Of a DNA stretch of 64,000 bases, positions 17,247 to 26,396 are shown piece after piece (position 1 is the stretch's first letter; the number at the start of each line of letters is the position of its first letter). Under the pieces are notes generated by a model. The model was given only the letters and a program-made list of their open reading frames with translations. It made no database searches and had not been told where the DNA came from. A program made the translations under genes and the position numbers. This DNA comes from an uncultured Lachnospiraceae bacterium (lineage in GTDB: Bacteria > Bacillota > Clostridia > Lachnospirales > Lachnospiraceae), in NCBI GenBank assembly GCA_910579865.1, contig CAJTXA010000008.1, positions 1-64,000 on the forward strand. The letters are read 5' to 3'.

Positions 17247-18169
17247 AAGAAGTGATAGAGAAAGATAAGGAGAGAAAGACAGATCTTATTGTAGCTAGAA
17301 AATTGGCAGAAAAAAGTAACTGTTCTTATATATTTGGTGAAAGTAGTAGAGAAATTTTTTGTAGAAATTATGAGAATAATTTTAAACATTATTCGATTGT
17401 GATTGATTCTTTATTTCAATTTGCTCTAAAAGATTTATTTGTTATTCGAAATACGCACTCTGGAGTTATTTCTGCTAACTTTATGCTACCAATGGCATTT
17501 AAAATTGAACAGAATCAGATAGGAATGAAAGGTGATTTTGCAATTTCTCTTACCGAACCAGTGATCTTACAAGAAGAAAAAAAGCAGCTACTTGATGTGC
17601 TTATTGATCAGATTAATCTGGTATTATATACAATTATTCCAGGAATGGAGATAAAAGTAGAAAATTATGGGAAACAAATGACAGAGGATAGGCAAGAGGG
17701 ATATCGAGTAGAACTTTTGTCGATTAGAGATGGAATTTTACCAATTCCTATTCGAATGGAATCAGAGGGAATTATTAAAATTATTTCTATTTTAAATGTT
17801 TTAATTCAAGTATTTGGAAATCCTTCGATTTGCCTGGCGATTGATGAATTTGATGCAGGAATTTTTGAATATATGCTTGGAGAATTATTAGATATCTTTC
17901 ATCATAGTGCAAAGGGACAGCTTATTTTTACTTCACATAATCTTCGGGCTTTAGAGATGTTAGATAGAGAAAGCATTATGTTTTCTACAGCAAATCCAAA
18001 TCATAGATATATTCATATGAAACAGATAGGAGAGAAGAATAATTTTAGAGATATGTATTTACGAGGGATTACTCTTGGTGGACAAGAAGAAATTATTTAT
18101 GAAGAAACAGACAGCTTAAAAATTGCAAGAGCATTTCGGAAAGCAGGCAGGAAAAGAAAGAATGGGTGA
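17240..18169 (+). pseudogene. AAA ATPase (AAA_15/AAA_21), C-terminal part in the -1 frame
   Basis: This open segment is readable from the A7 run onward; a GTG at 17252 is the first formal start, but it has no ribosome-binding site and would begin in the middle of the domain. It contains the signature-like ESEGIIKIISILN, Walker B CLAIDEFDAG and the switch FTSHNLRALEML, in the usual order. In OLD, RloA and AriA proteins such ATPases act with a TOPRIM effector. The next gene, overlapping by 8 nt, is exactly that. Whether the full protein is made depends on frameshifting at 17234-17240. Confidence 0.7.
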
Positions 18170-18797
18170 GAAAAAGGTAATTGTTTTTATTGTAGAGGGA
18201 AGAAGTGATGAGGCAGCTCTTGGGTCTATTATGAAGGAATTTTTTTCGAATCATGAAGTACAGTTTATTGTAGTACATGGAGATATTACTTTAAAAGATT
18301 ATGTATCAGTTGATACAATACGAAATAAGATAAACGATCAAGTTGATAAAATAAAAAATAGGTATCGCTATCAATATAGTGATTTCTTAAAAATTATTCA
18401 TATCGTTGATACAGATGGGGTTTATATTCCAGAAAGTGATATTCAACAGGAAGATGTAGAAAAAGTAACTTATTATATAGACCATATTGCAGCAAAAAAC
18501 CCAGAAGCGATAAGAAAAAGAAATAAAATAAAAGGGGATATTTTGTTTAAATTAAGAAAAACTGGAAAGATTCATAAAACAATTCCATATAAAGTATATT
18601 TTAATTCTTGTAATCTAGAACATGTTTTATATGGAGAATTAAGGAATTTTACGGATGAAGAGAAAGAGGAACATTCCGATGCTTTTGCAGAAGAATATGA
18701 AGGAAAAGTGGATCAGTTTATTGCATTTATTTCTGATTTTAATTTTTCGATAATAAAAATTTTTAGAAAGGCAATTGCCTTTCTTTTTTTGTCATAA
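18162..18797 (+). CDS. TOPRIM-type effector partner of the AAA ATPase
   Basis: 211 residues from ATG 18162, inside the end of the ATPase gene (AATGGGTGA). Two TOPRIM landmarks are visible: VIVFIVEGRSDEAAL with the conserved Glu at the N-terminus, and IIHIVDTDG with the DxD pair at about residue 82. Its length and context fit the single-domain TOPRIM partners (RloB/DUF4435/AriB-like) of AAA ATPases in anti-phage pairs. The C-terminus is odd: the last 11 or so codons run through a terminator hairpin (IFRKAIAFLFLS), as if the true 3' end had been lost. Assignment to a named defence family would need profile searches. Confidence 0.72.
   Translation: MGEKKVIVFIVEGRSDEAALGSIMKEFFSNHEVQFIVVHGDITLKDYVSVDTIRNKINDQVDKIKNRYRYQYSDFLKIIHIVDTDGVYIPESDIQQEDVEKVTYYIDHIAAKNPEAIRKRNKIKGDILFKLRKTGKIHKTIPYKVYFNSCNLEHVLYGELRNFTDEEKEEHSDAFAEEYEGKVDQFIAFISDFNFSIIKIFRKAIAFLFLS
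18765..18790 (+). terminator. Rho-independent terminator inside the 3' end of the TOPRIM frame
   Basis: The perfect palindrome AGAAAGGCAATTGCCTTTCT is followed by TTTTTT. It overlaps the last codons of the TOPRIM frame. Confidence 0.85.
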
Positions 18798-18820
18798 CCT
18801 TTTGGATTTTTTCATATAGT
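18793..18820 (+). promoter_or_regulatory. Sigma-E-like promoter of spoIIIA operon
   Basis: TCATAA (18792-18797) and CATATAGT (18813-18820) are spaced like sigma-E -35 (ATA core) and -10 (CATAnnnT) elements. spoIIIA is sigma-E-dependent in Bacillus subtilis, which supports the call. The start was not mapped here. Confidence 0.55.
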
Positions 18821-18867
18821 AATGCTAGGTAACGATATGGAATATTAGAACAGATTTGGAGGGGAAA

Positions 18868-19836
18868 ATGGCAAGAAAAGAGGATGTGATAAAGATATTT
18901 CCACAGTCTATCCGTAATTTATTTGGGCAAGGGGAATGGAATTTAGATGAATTACAAGAGATTCGGCTCCGAGTGAATGCACCTTTGTTGATTGTCTATC
19001 AGAATAAGGAATTTTATGTAAGTAAAAAGGGAAAGATTTCACGAACAGAAGAGAATGCTTTTGTGGTGACAAAGAATGAGATAAGAGAAACGATGGAATA
19101 TGTAAGTAGTTATTCAATGTACGCTTATGAAGAAGAGATTCGGCAAGGATTTCTTACTATACAGGGTGGACATCGGGTTGGACTTGCTGGAAAGATTATT
19201 ATGGAACAGGATTCCATTAAAAGTATGAAATATATTTCTTTTATCAATATTCGGCTTTCTCATCAGATAAAGGGCTGCGCAAATTCGGTAATGCCTTATA
19301 TACGACAGGAAAATGGGATTTATCATACCTTGATTATCTCTCCTCCTAGAAGAGGAAAGACAACTCTTTTACGAGATGTGATTCGGCAGCTTTCTGATGG
19401 AGATAAAAAACATAGGGGAATGACAGTGGGAGTTGTAGATGAACGGTCGGAAATAGGCGCTTGTTATATGGGGATTCCTCAAAATGAACTTGGAATTCGA
19501 ACCGATATCTTAGATTGCTGTCCAAAGGTACAAGGAATGTTAATGCTGATTCGTACCATGTCCCCAGAAGTGATTGCTGTAGATGAGATTGGCAGTCGAG
19601 AGGATATGGAAGCAATGATTTATGTGATGAATTGTGGCTGCAAGCTGATTGCTACAATACATGGCAGTTCAATTGAAGATATTAGAAGAAAACCAATTCT
19701 TCAAAAATTGCTTCAAGAACGGATTTTTGAACGTTATATTGTAATGAATAGTCAGGAACAAATAGGAAAGATTGCAGAAATCTTTGATTGTCAGGGAAAT
19801 CCTCTTTATAATCGGATGGAGGTGACAATGTGCTGA
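18868..19836 (+). CDS. spoIIIAA: Stage III sporulation protein AA (secretion-type ATPase)
   Basis: 322 residues from ATG 18868 with GGAGG at 18858-18862 (the TTG at 18856 overlaps that site). It is a RecA-like ATPase related to type II/IV secretion ATPases, with Walker A SPPRRGKTTLLRD at about residue 155 and Walker B VIAVDEIGSREDMEAM. It powers or assembles the SpoIIIA-SpoIIQ channel between mother cell and forespore during engulfment. First gene of the intact eight-gene spoIIIA operon. The stop overlaps the spoIIIAB start. Confidence 0.96.
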   Translation: MARKEDVIKIFPQSIRNLFGQGEWNLDELQEIRLRVNAPLLIVYQNKEFYVSKKGKISRTEENAFVVTKNEIRETMEYVSSYSMYAYEEEIRQGFLTIQGGHRVGLAGKIIMEQDSIKSMKYISFINIRLSHQIKGCANSVMPYIRQENGIYHTLIISPPRRGKTTLLRDVIRQLSDGDKKHRGMTVGVVDERSEIGACYMGIPQNELGIRTDILDCCPKVQGMLMLIRTMSPEVIAVDEIGSREDMEAMIYVMNCGCKLIATIHGSSIEDIRRKPILQKLLQERIFERYIVMNSQEQIGKIAEIFDCQGNPLYNRMEVTMC

Positions 19837-20351
19837 TTCGTGTATTAGGAATTGTAGTAGTGTTACTGGCATCTTGTGGGTTGGGATTTCGAATAAGCTA
19901 TGAATTAATTGATCGAATTGAGGATTTGCAGCAGATAAAGAGAGTGCTTATTATGCTACGGGGAGAAATTAAATATGCAAATACGCCACTTACAGAAGCA
20001 TTATCTACAATTGCTTTTCGAGTACCTATACCATGGACAGATTTTTTAAAAGAAATAGCAGAAACAATGGATGCCTGTGATGGAAGTACGTTTCCTTCCA
20101 TTTTTCAAAAGGCACAAAAAAAATATTTAGATAGGACAAGTTTACTTCCAAAAGATTTAAGCCGTTTTTCTGATTTTGGAGCGAATCTTGGTTATTTGGA
20201 TAAAGAGATGCAGCTTGGGAGTATTGATCTTTATCTAGAAGAATTGGAAGCAGAGATGAAAGATGCAAAGGAAAAGGTAGAAAAGAATAGTAAAGTATAT
20301 CGAATTATGGGAATGGCAGTTGGCGTGTTGATTTTATTAGTAATTCTTTAA
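19830..20351 (+). CDS. spoIIIAB: Stage III sporulation protein AB
   Basis: 173 residues starting at GTG 19830 within the end of spoIIIAA (GGAGG upstream). It has an N-terminal membrane helix (VLGIVVVLLASCGLGF), a long helical region resembling GspF-type assembly proteins, and a C-terminal helix (IMGMAVGVLILLVIL). Component of the SpoIIIA channel in the mother-cell membrane. Confidence 0.94.
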   Translation: MLIRVLGIVVVLLASCGLGFRISYELIDRIEDLQQIKRVLIMLRGEIKYANTPLTEALSTIAFRVPIPWTDFLKEIAETMDACDGSTFPSIFQKAQKKYLDRTSLLPKDLSRFSDFGANLGYLDKEMQLGSIDLYLEELEAEMKDAKEKVEKNSKVYRIMGMAVGVLILLVIL

Positions 20352-20363
20352 ATGGGGGAATTT

Positions 20364-20558
20364 ATGACAATTAATCTAATTTTTCGGATAGCAGCAGTTG
20401 GGATTTTAGTATCTGTTTTAGGACAGGTTTTAAAACATAGCGGACGGGAGGAACATGCCTTTTTAATTAGTCTGGCAGGACTTTTGCTGGTATTGTTTTG
20501 GATTGTACCTTACATATATGAATTATTTGAAACAATAAAGACTTTGTTTTCTTTATAG
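20364..20558 (+). CDS. spoIIIAC: Stage III sporulation protein AC
   Basis: 64 residues with two membrane helices and the conserved loop GQVLKHSGREEHAF. ATG 20364 is preferred because GGGGG at 20354-20358 is correctly spaced; the ATG at 20352 overlaps that site. It forms part of the channel base with SpoIIIAD. Confidence 0.94.
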   Translation: MTINLIFRIAAVGILVSVLGQVLKHSGREEHAFLISLAGLLLVLFWIVPYIYELFETIKTLFSL

Positions 20559-20577
20559 GGGCGAAGGAGGAAGGGGT

Positions 20578-20958
20578 ATGATTACAGCATCTGTAATTGT
20601 GGTTGCAATTGTTTTTTTAGTATTATTGTTAAAGCCAATCAAAGGAGAATATGCAATGCTTGTAATACTAGCAGGAGGAATTTTGATTCTGCGGTATGGA
20701 GTGGAGCAGATGCAGCAGATTTTGGAAACAGTAGAAACGTTAAAAGGATATATGCCTTATGTGTCCGATTATCTTGGCATGTTTGTAAAGATGATTGGTA
20801 TTACTTATCTTTGTGAATTTACAGCAGGACTTTGCAGGGATAGTGGCTGTCAGTCATTAGGAGGACAGATTGAGATATTAGGAAAACTTTCTATATTGGC
20901 AATTAGTACGCCAGTGCTGATTGCTTTATTTGAAACAATTGAACGTTTGCTAACATAA
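20578..20958 (+). CDS. spoIIIAD: Stage III sporulation protein AD
   Basis: 126 residues with hydrophobic segments at the N-terminus, centre and C-terminus, and a conserved central part around DYLGMFVKMIGITYLCEF. AAGGAGGAAGGGG precedes ATG 20578. Integral membrane component of the SpoIIIA complex. Confidence 0.94.
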   Translation: MITASVIVVAIVFLVLLLKPIKGEYAMLVILAGGILILRYGVEQMQQILETVETLKGYMPYVSDYLGMFVKMIGITYLCEFTAGLCRDSGCQSLGGQIEILGKLSILAISTPVLIALFETIERLLT

Positions 20959-20976
20959 TAGTAGGGGGAAGGGAGG

Positions 20977-22014
20977 ATGTGGCATACACTGGAAGATTTG
21001 GATTTTGAAAATTTAGAAAAAGTGCTTAAAGAAATCACAGGAGGAAATCAAGTTTCTTTTCAAGAGTTAGTACAGAGTTTAATGCAAGGAGAAATGGCAG
21101 ATTATGGAATAAAGGATTGGGTTTTGCAGGCAATTTTGGGAGAGTGGCAGGCAAATCGAGAGATTTTTTTTCTTTTACTTGGAGTGGGAATTGCTTCGGC
21201 TGTATTTTATCAAATCGCTTCTGCTTTTATCAATAAGCAGATTGCAGAGACATCTTTTTATTTAACCTATTTGATTTTTCTTACAACTTCTGCTGCTGGA
21301 TTTGGATTGCTTGTTCAGACAGTTGGAGGATGTATTGAAAAAATCAAACAGTTTATGGATGTTTTGGTGCCCTGTTTTTTTGGTGTAGTTAGTTTATCTT
21401 ATGGAAGTGTGACAGCAGCAGGATATTATAAAGTTACTGTTCTAATTATGGCATTGATCAATGGAGTACTTTTAACAGTTGCTTTACCAGCAGTGAAAAT
21501 TGCAGTTGTTCTTCAAATGGTAAATCATCTGACAAAAGAAGAGATGTTATCAAAGTTAGCTTCCATTATTGGACAGGTTGCAAAGGGATGTATGAAGGGG
21601 ATGTTAGCAATTATTATCGGACTCAATACATTGGAAGGATTACTGTTACCTACAATTGATAAAGTAAAGTTAAATTCACTTGGTAAAGTAGTAGAGATGA
21701 TTCCTGGGGTTGGAGGAAGTGCAAAAACAGTGGCAGAGATTATAGCTGGAACAGGAACACTGGTTCGAAATGCAGTAGGAGTGGCTGCTTGTCTGGTGCT
21801 TTTTATTATAATTAGTTTACCTGTGATACAGACAATTCTTTTTATTTTGACCTATCGAATTTTAGCAGTTTGTTTAGAACCAGTGGCAGATAAACGGCTG
21901 ACTGGAGCAGTAGAAGAGATTGGAAAAGGGGGAAGTTTGCTTTTACAGGCGATTGTAACTGCGTTTTTATTGTTTTTAATTACTATTGCAGTAGTTTGTC
22001 TTGTTGCAAAATAA
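20977..22014 (+). CDS. spoIIIAE: Stage III sporulation protein AE
   Basis: 345 residues, polytopic, with about seven hydrophobic segments after a soluble N-terminus. The conserved segments EMIPGVGGSAKTVAEIIAGTG and the late ILTYRILAVCLEPVAD are present. It is the largest membrane subunit of the SpoIIIA channel. Purine-rich GGGGGAAGGGAGG lies directly upstream of ATG 20977. Confidence 0.95.
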   Translation: MWHTLEDLDFENLEKVLKEITGGNQVSFQELVQSLMQGEMADYGIKDWVLQAILGEWQANREIFFLLLGVGIASAVFYQIASAFINKQIAETSFYLTYLIFLTTSAAGFGLLVQTVGGCIEKIKQFMDVLVPCFFGVVSLSYGSVTAAGYYKVTVLIMALINGVLLTVALPAVKIAVVLQMVNHLTKEEMLSKLASIIGQVAKGCMKGMLAIIIGLNTLEGLLLPTIDKVKLNSLGKVVEMIPGVGGSAKTVAEIIAGTGTLVRNAVGVAACLVLFIIISLPVIQTILFILTYRILAVCLEPVADKRLTGAVEEIGKGGSLLLQAIVTAFLLFLITIAVVCLVAK

Positions 22015-22042
22015 AAAAGTAAGACAGAAAGGACTTAAAATT

Positions 22043-22663
22043 GTGATAGATGGACTGATGGAGTGGAGCAGAAATATCGTGTGTTTTTCTATTTTTGCAG
22101 TATTAATAAAAAATCTGCTTCCAGGAGAAAAGTATGCACCTTATGTACAGCTTTATATTGGATTTATGATGCTTTTGGTATTTTTTACCCCAATTTTAAA
22201 ACTATTTCATGCGGATACGACCTTTCAGTATCTAAGTAAAGTTTTAGGAGGAACATTAGAGATAAAAGACGATGCTTTTTTGGCAGAGATAAATGAAAAT
22301 TCCAATTATAAAAAACAAAAAGAAGAATATACAAAAATATTAGAAGAATCTGTAACAGATTATCTTTTAGAACAATTAAAAGAGAAAAAAGAGTGGCAAA
22401 ACTATAGAGTGGAAAAAACAGAAGTAACATGGGAAGAAGCAGAGGAAAGTGAAGAATTTGGAAAAATAATGGGAATCTATCTTTCTCTAAAAAGGAAGGA
22501 AGAATCTGTAATAGAGAAAGAAATTGTAATAGATCCAATTACAGTAGAGGTGCTTTCTAAATTAGAAGAGCAAGAAGGAGAAGAAGAAAAACAATTAAAG
22601 AATTTGCTTACAGAGTTTTATAATTTAGAGGAAGAAAATATCACAATAAGAATAACAGAATAA
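22043..22663 (+). CDS. spoIIIAF: Stage III sporulation protein AF
   Basis: 206 residues from GTG 22043 (GAAAGGA at 22027-22033); a TTG at 22001 is inside spoIIIAE. Two N-terminal membrane helices (about 9-26 and 38-58) anchor a soluble acidic domain. In Bacillus this domain has a ring-building fold. The family is poorly conserved in sequence; the operon position makes the call firm. Confidence 0.9.
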   Translation: MIDGLMEWSRNIVCFSIFAVLIKNLLPGEKYAPYVQLYIGFMMLLVFFTPILKLFHADTTFQYLSKVLGGTLEIKDDAFLAEINENSNYKKQKEEYTKILEESVTDYLLEQLKEKKEWQNYRVEKTEVTWEEAEESEEFGKIMGIYLSLKRKEESVIEKEIVIDPITVEVLSKLEEQEGEEEKQLKNLLTEFYNLEEENITIRITE

Positions 22664-22708
22664 GAAATAGAAAAAATAGAAGAAAGATAACAGAATGGAG
22701 GAGGTAGG

Positions 22709-23347
22709 ATGAGAGAGAAAATTTCATTTTTAAAAGGACAAAAATTTTCTCTTCGAAAGATAGGAATTGATAAACTTCTGTATTGTCTGTTGGCTGGGGT
22801 GGTGCTTCTTATCATTTCCATTCCTACTTCCACTAATAAAGAGTCGGAGTTAGATTTTCTTACAAAAACAAGAAAATCAACAACAGAAGAACAGAATCAG
22901 CAAAAGGAACAAAAAACACTTGAAGAGAAAACCTTAGAGATTACAGAAGATACTTATGAACGATTGTTAGAAGAACGTTTAGAAGAAACATTGTCCTATG
23001 TGGAAGGAGCCGGTAAGATAAAGGCAATGGTGACATTAAAAGCATCTGGAGAAAAAATTATATTAAAAGAATCTCCCTATACGAAAAACACGATAAACGA
23101 ACAGGACAAAGAGGGAGGAACAAGAAGTACAATTGATTTTTCACAATCGGAACAAGTGATATATCTAGAAGAGAATGGAGGAAAAGTTCCTTATTTAATA
23201 CAAGAAACAGCACCAGAGATAGAAGGCGTTCTTGTAATTGCACAAGGTGCAGATGATGAGATAGTAAAAAAAGAATTAAATACGGCAATAGCGGCATTAT
23301 TTGACCTGCAAAGTCATAAGATTAAAATATGTAAGATGGCAGACTGA
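22709..23347 (+). CDS. spoIIIAG: Stage III sporulation protein AG
   Basis: 212 residues. One membrane helix (LLYCLLAGVVLLIISIP, about 24-40) and a soluble domain with LSYVEGAGKIKAMVTLK and a late segment EGVLVIAQGADDEIVKKELNTAIAA. In Bacillus SpoIIIAG forms a large ring in the intermembrane space. GGAGGTAGG precedes ATG 22709. Confidence 0.94.
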   Translation: MREKISFLKGQKFSLRKIGIDKLLYCLLAGVVLLIISIPTSTNKESELDFLTKTRKSTTEEQNQQKEQKTLEEKTLEITEDTYERLLEERLEETLSYVEGAGKIKAMVTLKASGEKIILKESPYTKNTINEQDKEGGTRSTIDFSQSEQVIYLEENGGKVPYLIQETAPEIEGVLVIAQGADDEIVKKELNTAIAALFDLQSHKIKICKMAD

Positions 23348-23406
23348 TTCTCTGGTGTAAGAATTCATAGACAGTGTGTTCAGGATGCAGAAATGGAGGA
23401 AACAAA

Positions 23407-24096
23407 TTGAAACAGTTGATGAAAAAAAACCAATTTATTATTACTGCACTGGCTGTTATGATTGCAGTGGCAGGGTATTTAAGCTACGCACAGCAAAATG
23501 GAGCAAAGAACGGTTACTTAGAGGTTAATAATTTAGAAAATGCAATGGAATCAGTAGGACTATATGAAATTTCAAATGAGGATGTAGAGCTTACAGCGGC
23601 TGCGGATACACAAGGAAGTGCAATGGTAGAAATTAGCAGTCTAGATTCCGATCCAAATGATGAAACAACAACAGTAGAAGAAAGTAAGGAAGCAGTTTCA
23701 GAAAATCCAGGAGAAGCTGTTTTAACGAATGGCTCAGGTTCGCTTGCCGTAGTAAACGAGATTAAGATGAATCGGGAACAGGTGCGGGCAGAAAATGAAG
23801 CAGTACTAATGGAAATTATCAATAATGTAAACTTATCAGAGGGAGAAAAAGCGGAAGCAACCAGTCAATTAATTGCTATGACAGCAATCGCAGAAAAGGA
23901 AGCAGCAGCAGAGATGCTTTTAGAAGCAAAAGGGTTTACAGATGCAGTGGTAAGCGTAAATGGAGAGAATGTAGATGTGGTAGTTAATGCGGCAAATCTT
24001 TCGGATGCAGATCGTGCACAGATTGAAGATATTGTAAAACGTAAAACAGAGATAGCAGCAGATAAGATTGTGATAACTCCTGTGATTTCCGAATAA
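23407..24096 (+). CDS. spoIIIAH: Stage III sporulation protein AH
   Basis: 229 residues from TTG 23407, which has GGAGG at 23395-23399; the upstream GTG at 23374 lacks a site. It has a membrane helix (FIITALAVMIAVAGYLSYA), an acidic linker, and the YscJ/FliF-like ring-building domain in the C-terminal half (ATSQLIAMTAIAEKEAAAE through NGENVDVVVNAANLSDADRAQIED). It binds forespore SpoIIQ across the intermembrane space. Last gene of the operon. Confidence 0.94.
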   Translation: MKQLMKKNQFIITALAVMIAVAGYLSYAQQNGAKNGYLEVNNLENAMESVGLYEISNEDVELTAAADTQGSAMVEISSLDSDPNDETTTVEESKEAVSENPGEAVLTNGSGSLAVVNEIKMNREQVRAENEAVLMEIINNVNLSEGEKAEATSQLIAMTAIAEKEAAAEMLLEAKGFTDAVVSVNGENVDVVVNAANLSDADRAQIEDIVKRKTEIAADKIVITPVISE

Positions 24097-24142
24097 TTCT
24101 TATGTAGAGAAAAAACTTATTTTAAAATATGTAAAATTTGGT

Positions 24143-24171
24143 TTGCAAAACATACATAAGTTGGTTATAAT
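24143..24171 (+). promoter_or_regulatory. Sigma-A promoter of Asp23/Gls24 gene
   Basis: TTGCAA (24143-24148), 17-nt spacer, TATAAT (24166-24171). It separates the housekeeping block from the sporulation operon. Confidence 0.75.
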
Positions 24172-24220
24172 GTAAAATAGAAAGAAAGTTTTCAATATGT
24201 TTTAACAGGAGGTTATTACC

Positions 24221-24616
24221 GTGGCAAAGGCAAAAGAACAGAATATTAGAAGTACACATAGAATATACGAAAATGGAGAAGTTGGAGAAGTTCAGATTGC
24301 AGATGAGGTTGTAGCAATTATTGCAGGGTTAGCTGCTACTGAAGTAGATGGTGTCGCTGCTATGGCCGGTAATATTACAAATGAATTAGTCGGAAAACTT
24401 GGGATGAAAAATCTTTCAAAAGGAATCCGAATAGAGGTATTAGAGGATGCTGTTTCAGTGGATCTTTCCCTTACTATGAAGTATGGATATAATATTCCGG
24501 CAGTATCTGCAAAAGTGCAGGAGAAGGTTAAGACGGCGATTGAAACGATGACCGGATTGACTGTTTCCGATGTCAATATCCGCATTGCGGGTGTGAACCT
24601 TGAAAAGAGCAAGTAG
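24221..24616 (+). CDS. Asp23/Gls24 family envelope stress-response protein
   Basis: 131 residues from GTG 24221 (AGGAGG at 24207-24212, spacing 8). Full-length Asp23 domain with GEVQIADEVVAIIAGLAA, EVDGVAAM, the central VDLSLTMKYGYNIPAVSAKVQEKV and the end DVNIRIAGV. Such proteins associate with the membrane and are linked to envelope stress. The linkage to nusB is common in Clostridia. Confidence 0.94.
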   Translation: MAKAKEQNIRSTHRIYENGEVGEVQIADEVVAIIAGLAATEVDGVAAMAGNITNELVGKLGMKNLSKGIRIEVLEDAVSVDLSLTMKYGYNIPAVSAKVQEKVKTAIETMTGLTVSDVNIRIAGVNLEKSK

Positions 24617-24627
24617 GAGAAAAAATT

Positions 24628-24670
24628 GAGGTTGCGGCAGAAGAAGCTTATTTGCGGCAGCCTCTTTTTG
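24628..24670 (+). terminator. Terminator/attenuator between asp23-like gene and nusB
   Basis: GAGGTTGC (24628-24635) pairs with GCAGCCTC (24657-24664), followed by TTTTTG. nusB has no clear promoter of its own, so partial read-through is likely. Confidence 0.65.
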
Positions 24671-24709
24671 TATGAAGGATTGATTTTTTTGTATAAGGAG
24701 ATTGGATAC

Positions 24710-25111
24710 ATGACAAGAAGAAAGTTGAGAGAGAATGTATTTACAATATTGTTTCAATATGATTTTTTTCCCTCAGAGGAAATAGACGAGCAGATTAAAC
24801 TTTATTTAGACAGTGAATCTCAAAAAGATTTTTCAGAACAAGAGAAGCTAGAGATTGAGGTAAGAGCAAAGAGTGCGATTCTTCAAATTCCAGAGATTGA
24901 TCAACAGATTGAAAAGAAAGCAGAAGGGTGGACAATTGCACGAATGGGAAAGGTGGAACTTACGATTATTCGCTTGGCGTTATTTGAGATGCTTTATGAT
25001 ACAGAAATTCCAAATCCAGTAGCAATCAATGAAGCAATTGAACTGGCTAAAAAATTTGGAGGAGATGAAGCTCCCTCTTTTGTAAATGGGATATTAGCAA
25101 AGCTGGCTTAA
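24710..25111 (+). CDS. nusB: Transcription antitermination factor NusB
   Basis: 133 residues from ATG 24710 with AAGGAG at 24695-24700; longer in-frame readings would start in the terminator. All-helical NusB fold; typical are TRRKLRENVF, the central ARMGKVELTIIRLALFEML and the late NPVAINEAIELAKKFGGDEAPSFVNGILAK. With NusE and others it supports rRNA transcription antitermination. Confidence 0.95.
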   Translation: MTRRKLRENVFTILFQYDFFPSEEIDEQIKLYLDSESQKDFSEQEKLEIEVRAKSAILQIPEIDQQIEKKAEGWTIARMGKVELTIIRLALFEMLYDTEIPNPVAINEAIELAKKFGGDEAPSFVNGILAKLA

Positions 25112-25184
25112 ATAAGGCAGCTTTTCATATATAAATGATAGATACACCCTGTATGGATTGAATTAAAAAAGAAGGAGTAAACAT

Positions 25185-26396
25185 ATGGCAAATATTTATT
25201 CTGTTGCACAAGTAAATTCTTATATTAAAAATATGTTTATGCAGGACTTTATGCTTTCCCATATTTTAATCAGAGGGGAAGTATCAAATTGTAAATATCA
25301 CACGTCTGGACATATTTATTTTACGATAAAAGATAAAACAGGAACAATTGCCTGTGTGATGTTTGCTGGAAATCGGAATGGACTTACATTTTCTTTACAA
25401 GAAGGACAAACTGTTATTGTAGAAGGCAGTGTGCGGGTTTATGAAAGAGATGGAAAATATCAGCTTTATGCAAAAGCAATTACTTTGGATGGGGCAGGAT
25501 TTTTTTATCAACAATTTGAAAAGTTAAAGAAAGAACTAGAAGAGATGGGGATGTTTGCTGAGGAATATAAAAAGCCAATTCCCCGTTTTGCAAAGACGAT
25601 TGGAATTGTAACAGCTAGTACAGGAGCTGCCATTCGGGATATTGTCAATATAGCAAGGAGAAGAAACCCCTATGTTCAATTGATACTTTATCCAGCATTA
25701 GTGCAAGGCGATGGAGCGAAGAATACAATTGTAGAAGGGATTGCGTATCTTGATCGTCTTGGAGTAGACGTTATTATTATTGGACGAGGCGGTGGTTCAA
25801 TTGAGGATCTTTGGGCATTTAATGAGGAATGTGTGGCTCGTGCAATCTTTGCTTGTCAAACTCCTGTTATATCGGCTGTAGGACATGAGGTGGATGTGAC
25901 AATTTCAGACTATGTAGCAGATCTTCGAGCACCTACTCCTTCCGCAGCAGCGGAATTAGCTGTTTTCGATTATCAAAGTTATCGTTATACATTAGAAGAA
26001 AAGCAAAGGATGCTTGTTCAAAAGATGTTAGGGAAAATAGAATTAAGCCGAGGAAAATTAAAGCAGGCAGAGATTCAGCTTCGCTATGTAGGGCCGAAAA
26101 ATAAGGTTTTTATGCAAAGACAGCGGTTATTTGATTTGGAAGGACAATTGGAACGGCTAATGGAACGAAAAGTAGTTGTGGCTCGACATCAAATAGAAGT
26201 GTTGGCAGAGAGATTAGATGGGGGATCTCCTTTGAAAAAATTAGGAAAAGGATATGCTTATGTAACAGATAAAAATGGGCAGGCCTTAAAAAAGACAGAA
26301 CAAGTTTCGAAAGGGGATGCGATTCTTGTTCAAGTTGTAGATGGGAAGTTTTTGGCTTTGGTACAGGAAGTATTAAAGGAAATAGAAAGGAAGTGA
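25185..26396 (+). CDS. xseA: Exodeoxyribonuclease VII large subunit
   Basis: 403 residues. The N-terminal OB fold (residues about 1-100, ILIRGEVSNCKYHTSGHIYFT) is followed by the catalytic domain with GIVTASTGAAIRDI, VDVIIIGRGGGSIEDLWAFN and VISAVGHEVDVTISDYVADLRAPTPS, then a coiled-coil region and a short C-terminal tail. It degrades single-stranded DNA with XseB. Stop and xseB start overlap. Confidence 0.96.
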   Translation: MANIYSVAQVNSYIKNMFMQDFMLSHILIRGEVSNCKYHTSGHIYFTIKDKTGTIACVMFAGNRNGLTFSLQEGQTVIVEGSVRVYERDGKYQLYAKAITLDGAGFFYQQFEKLKKELEEMGMFAEEYKKPIPRFAKTIGIVTASTGAAIRDIVNIARRRNPYVQLILYPALVQGDGAKNTIVEGIAYLDRLGVDVIIIGRGGGSIEDLWAFNEECVARAIFACQTPVISAVGHEVDVTISDYVADLRAPTPSAAAELAVFDYQSYRYTLEEKQRMLVQKMLGKIELSRGKLKQAEIQLRYVGPKNKVFMQRQRLFDLEGQLERLMERKVVVARHQIEVLAERLDGGSPLKKLGKGYAYVTDKNGQALKKTEQVSKGDAILVQVVDGKFLALVQEVLKEIERK

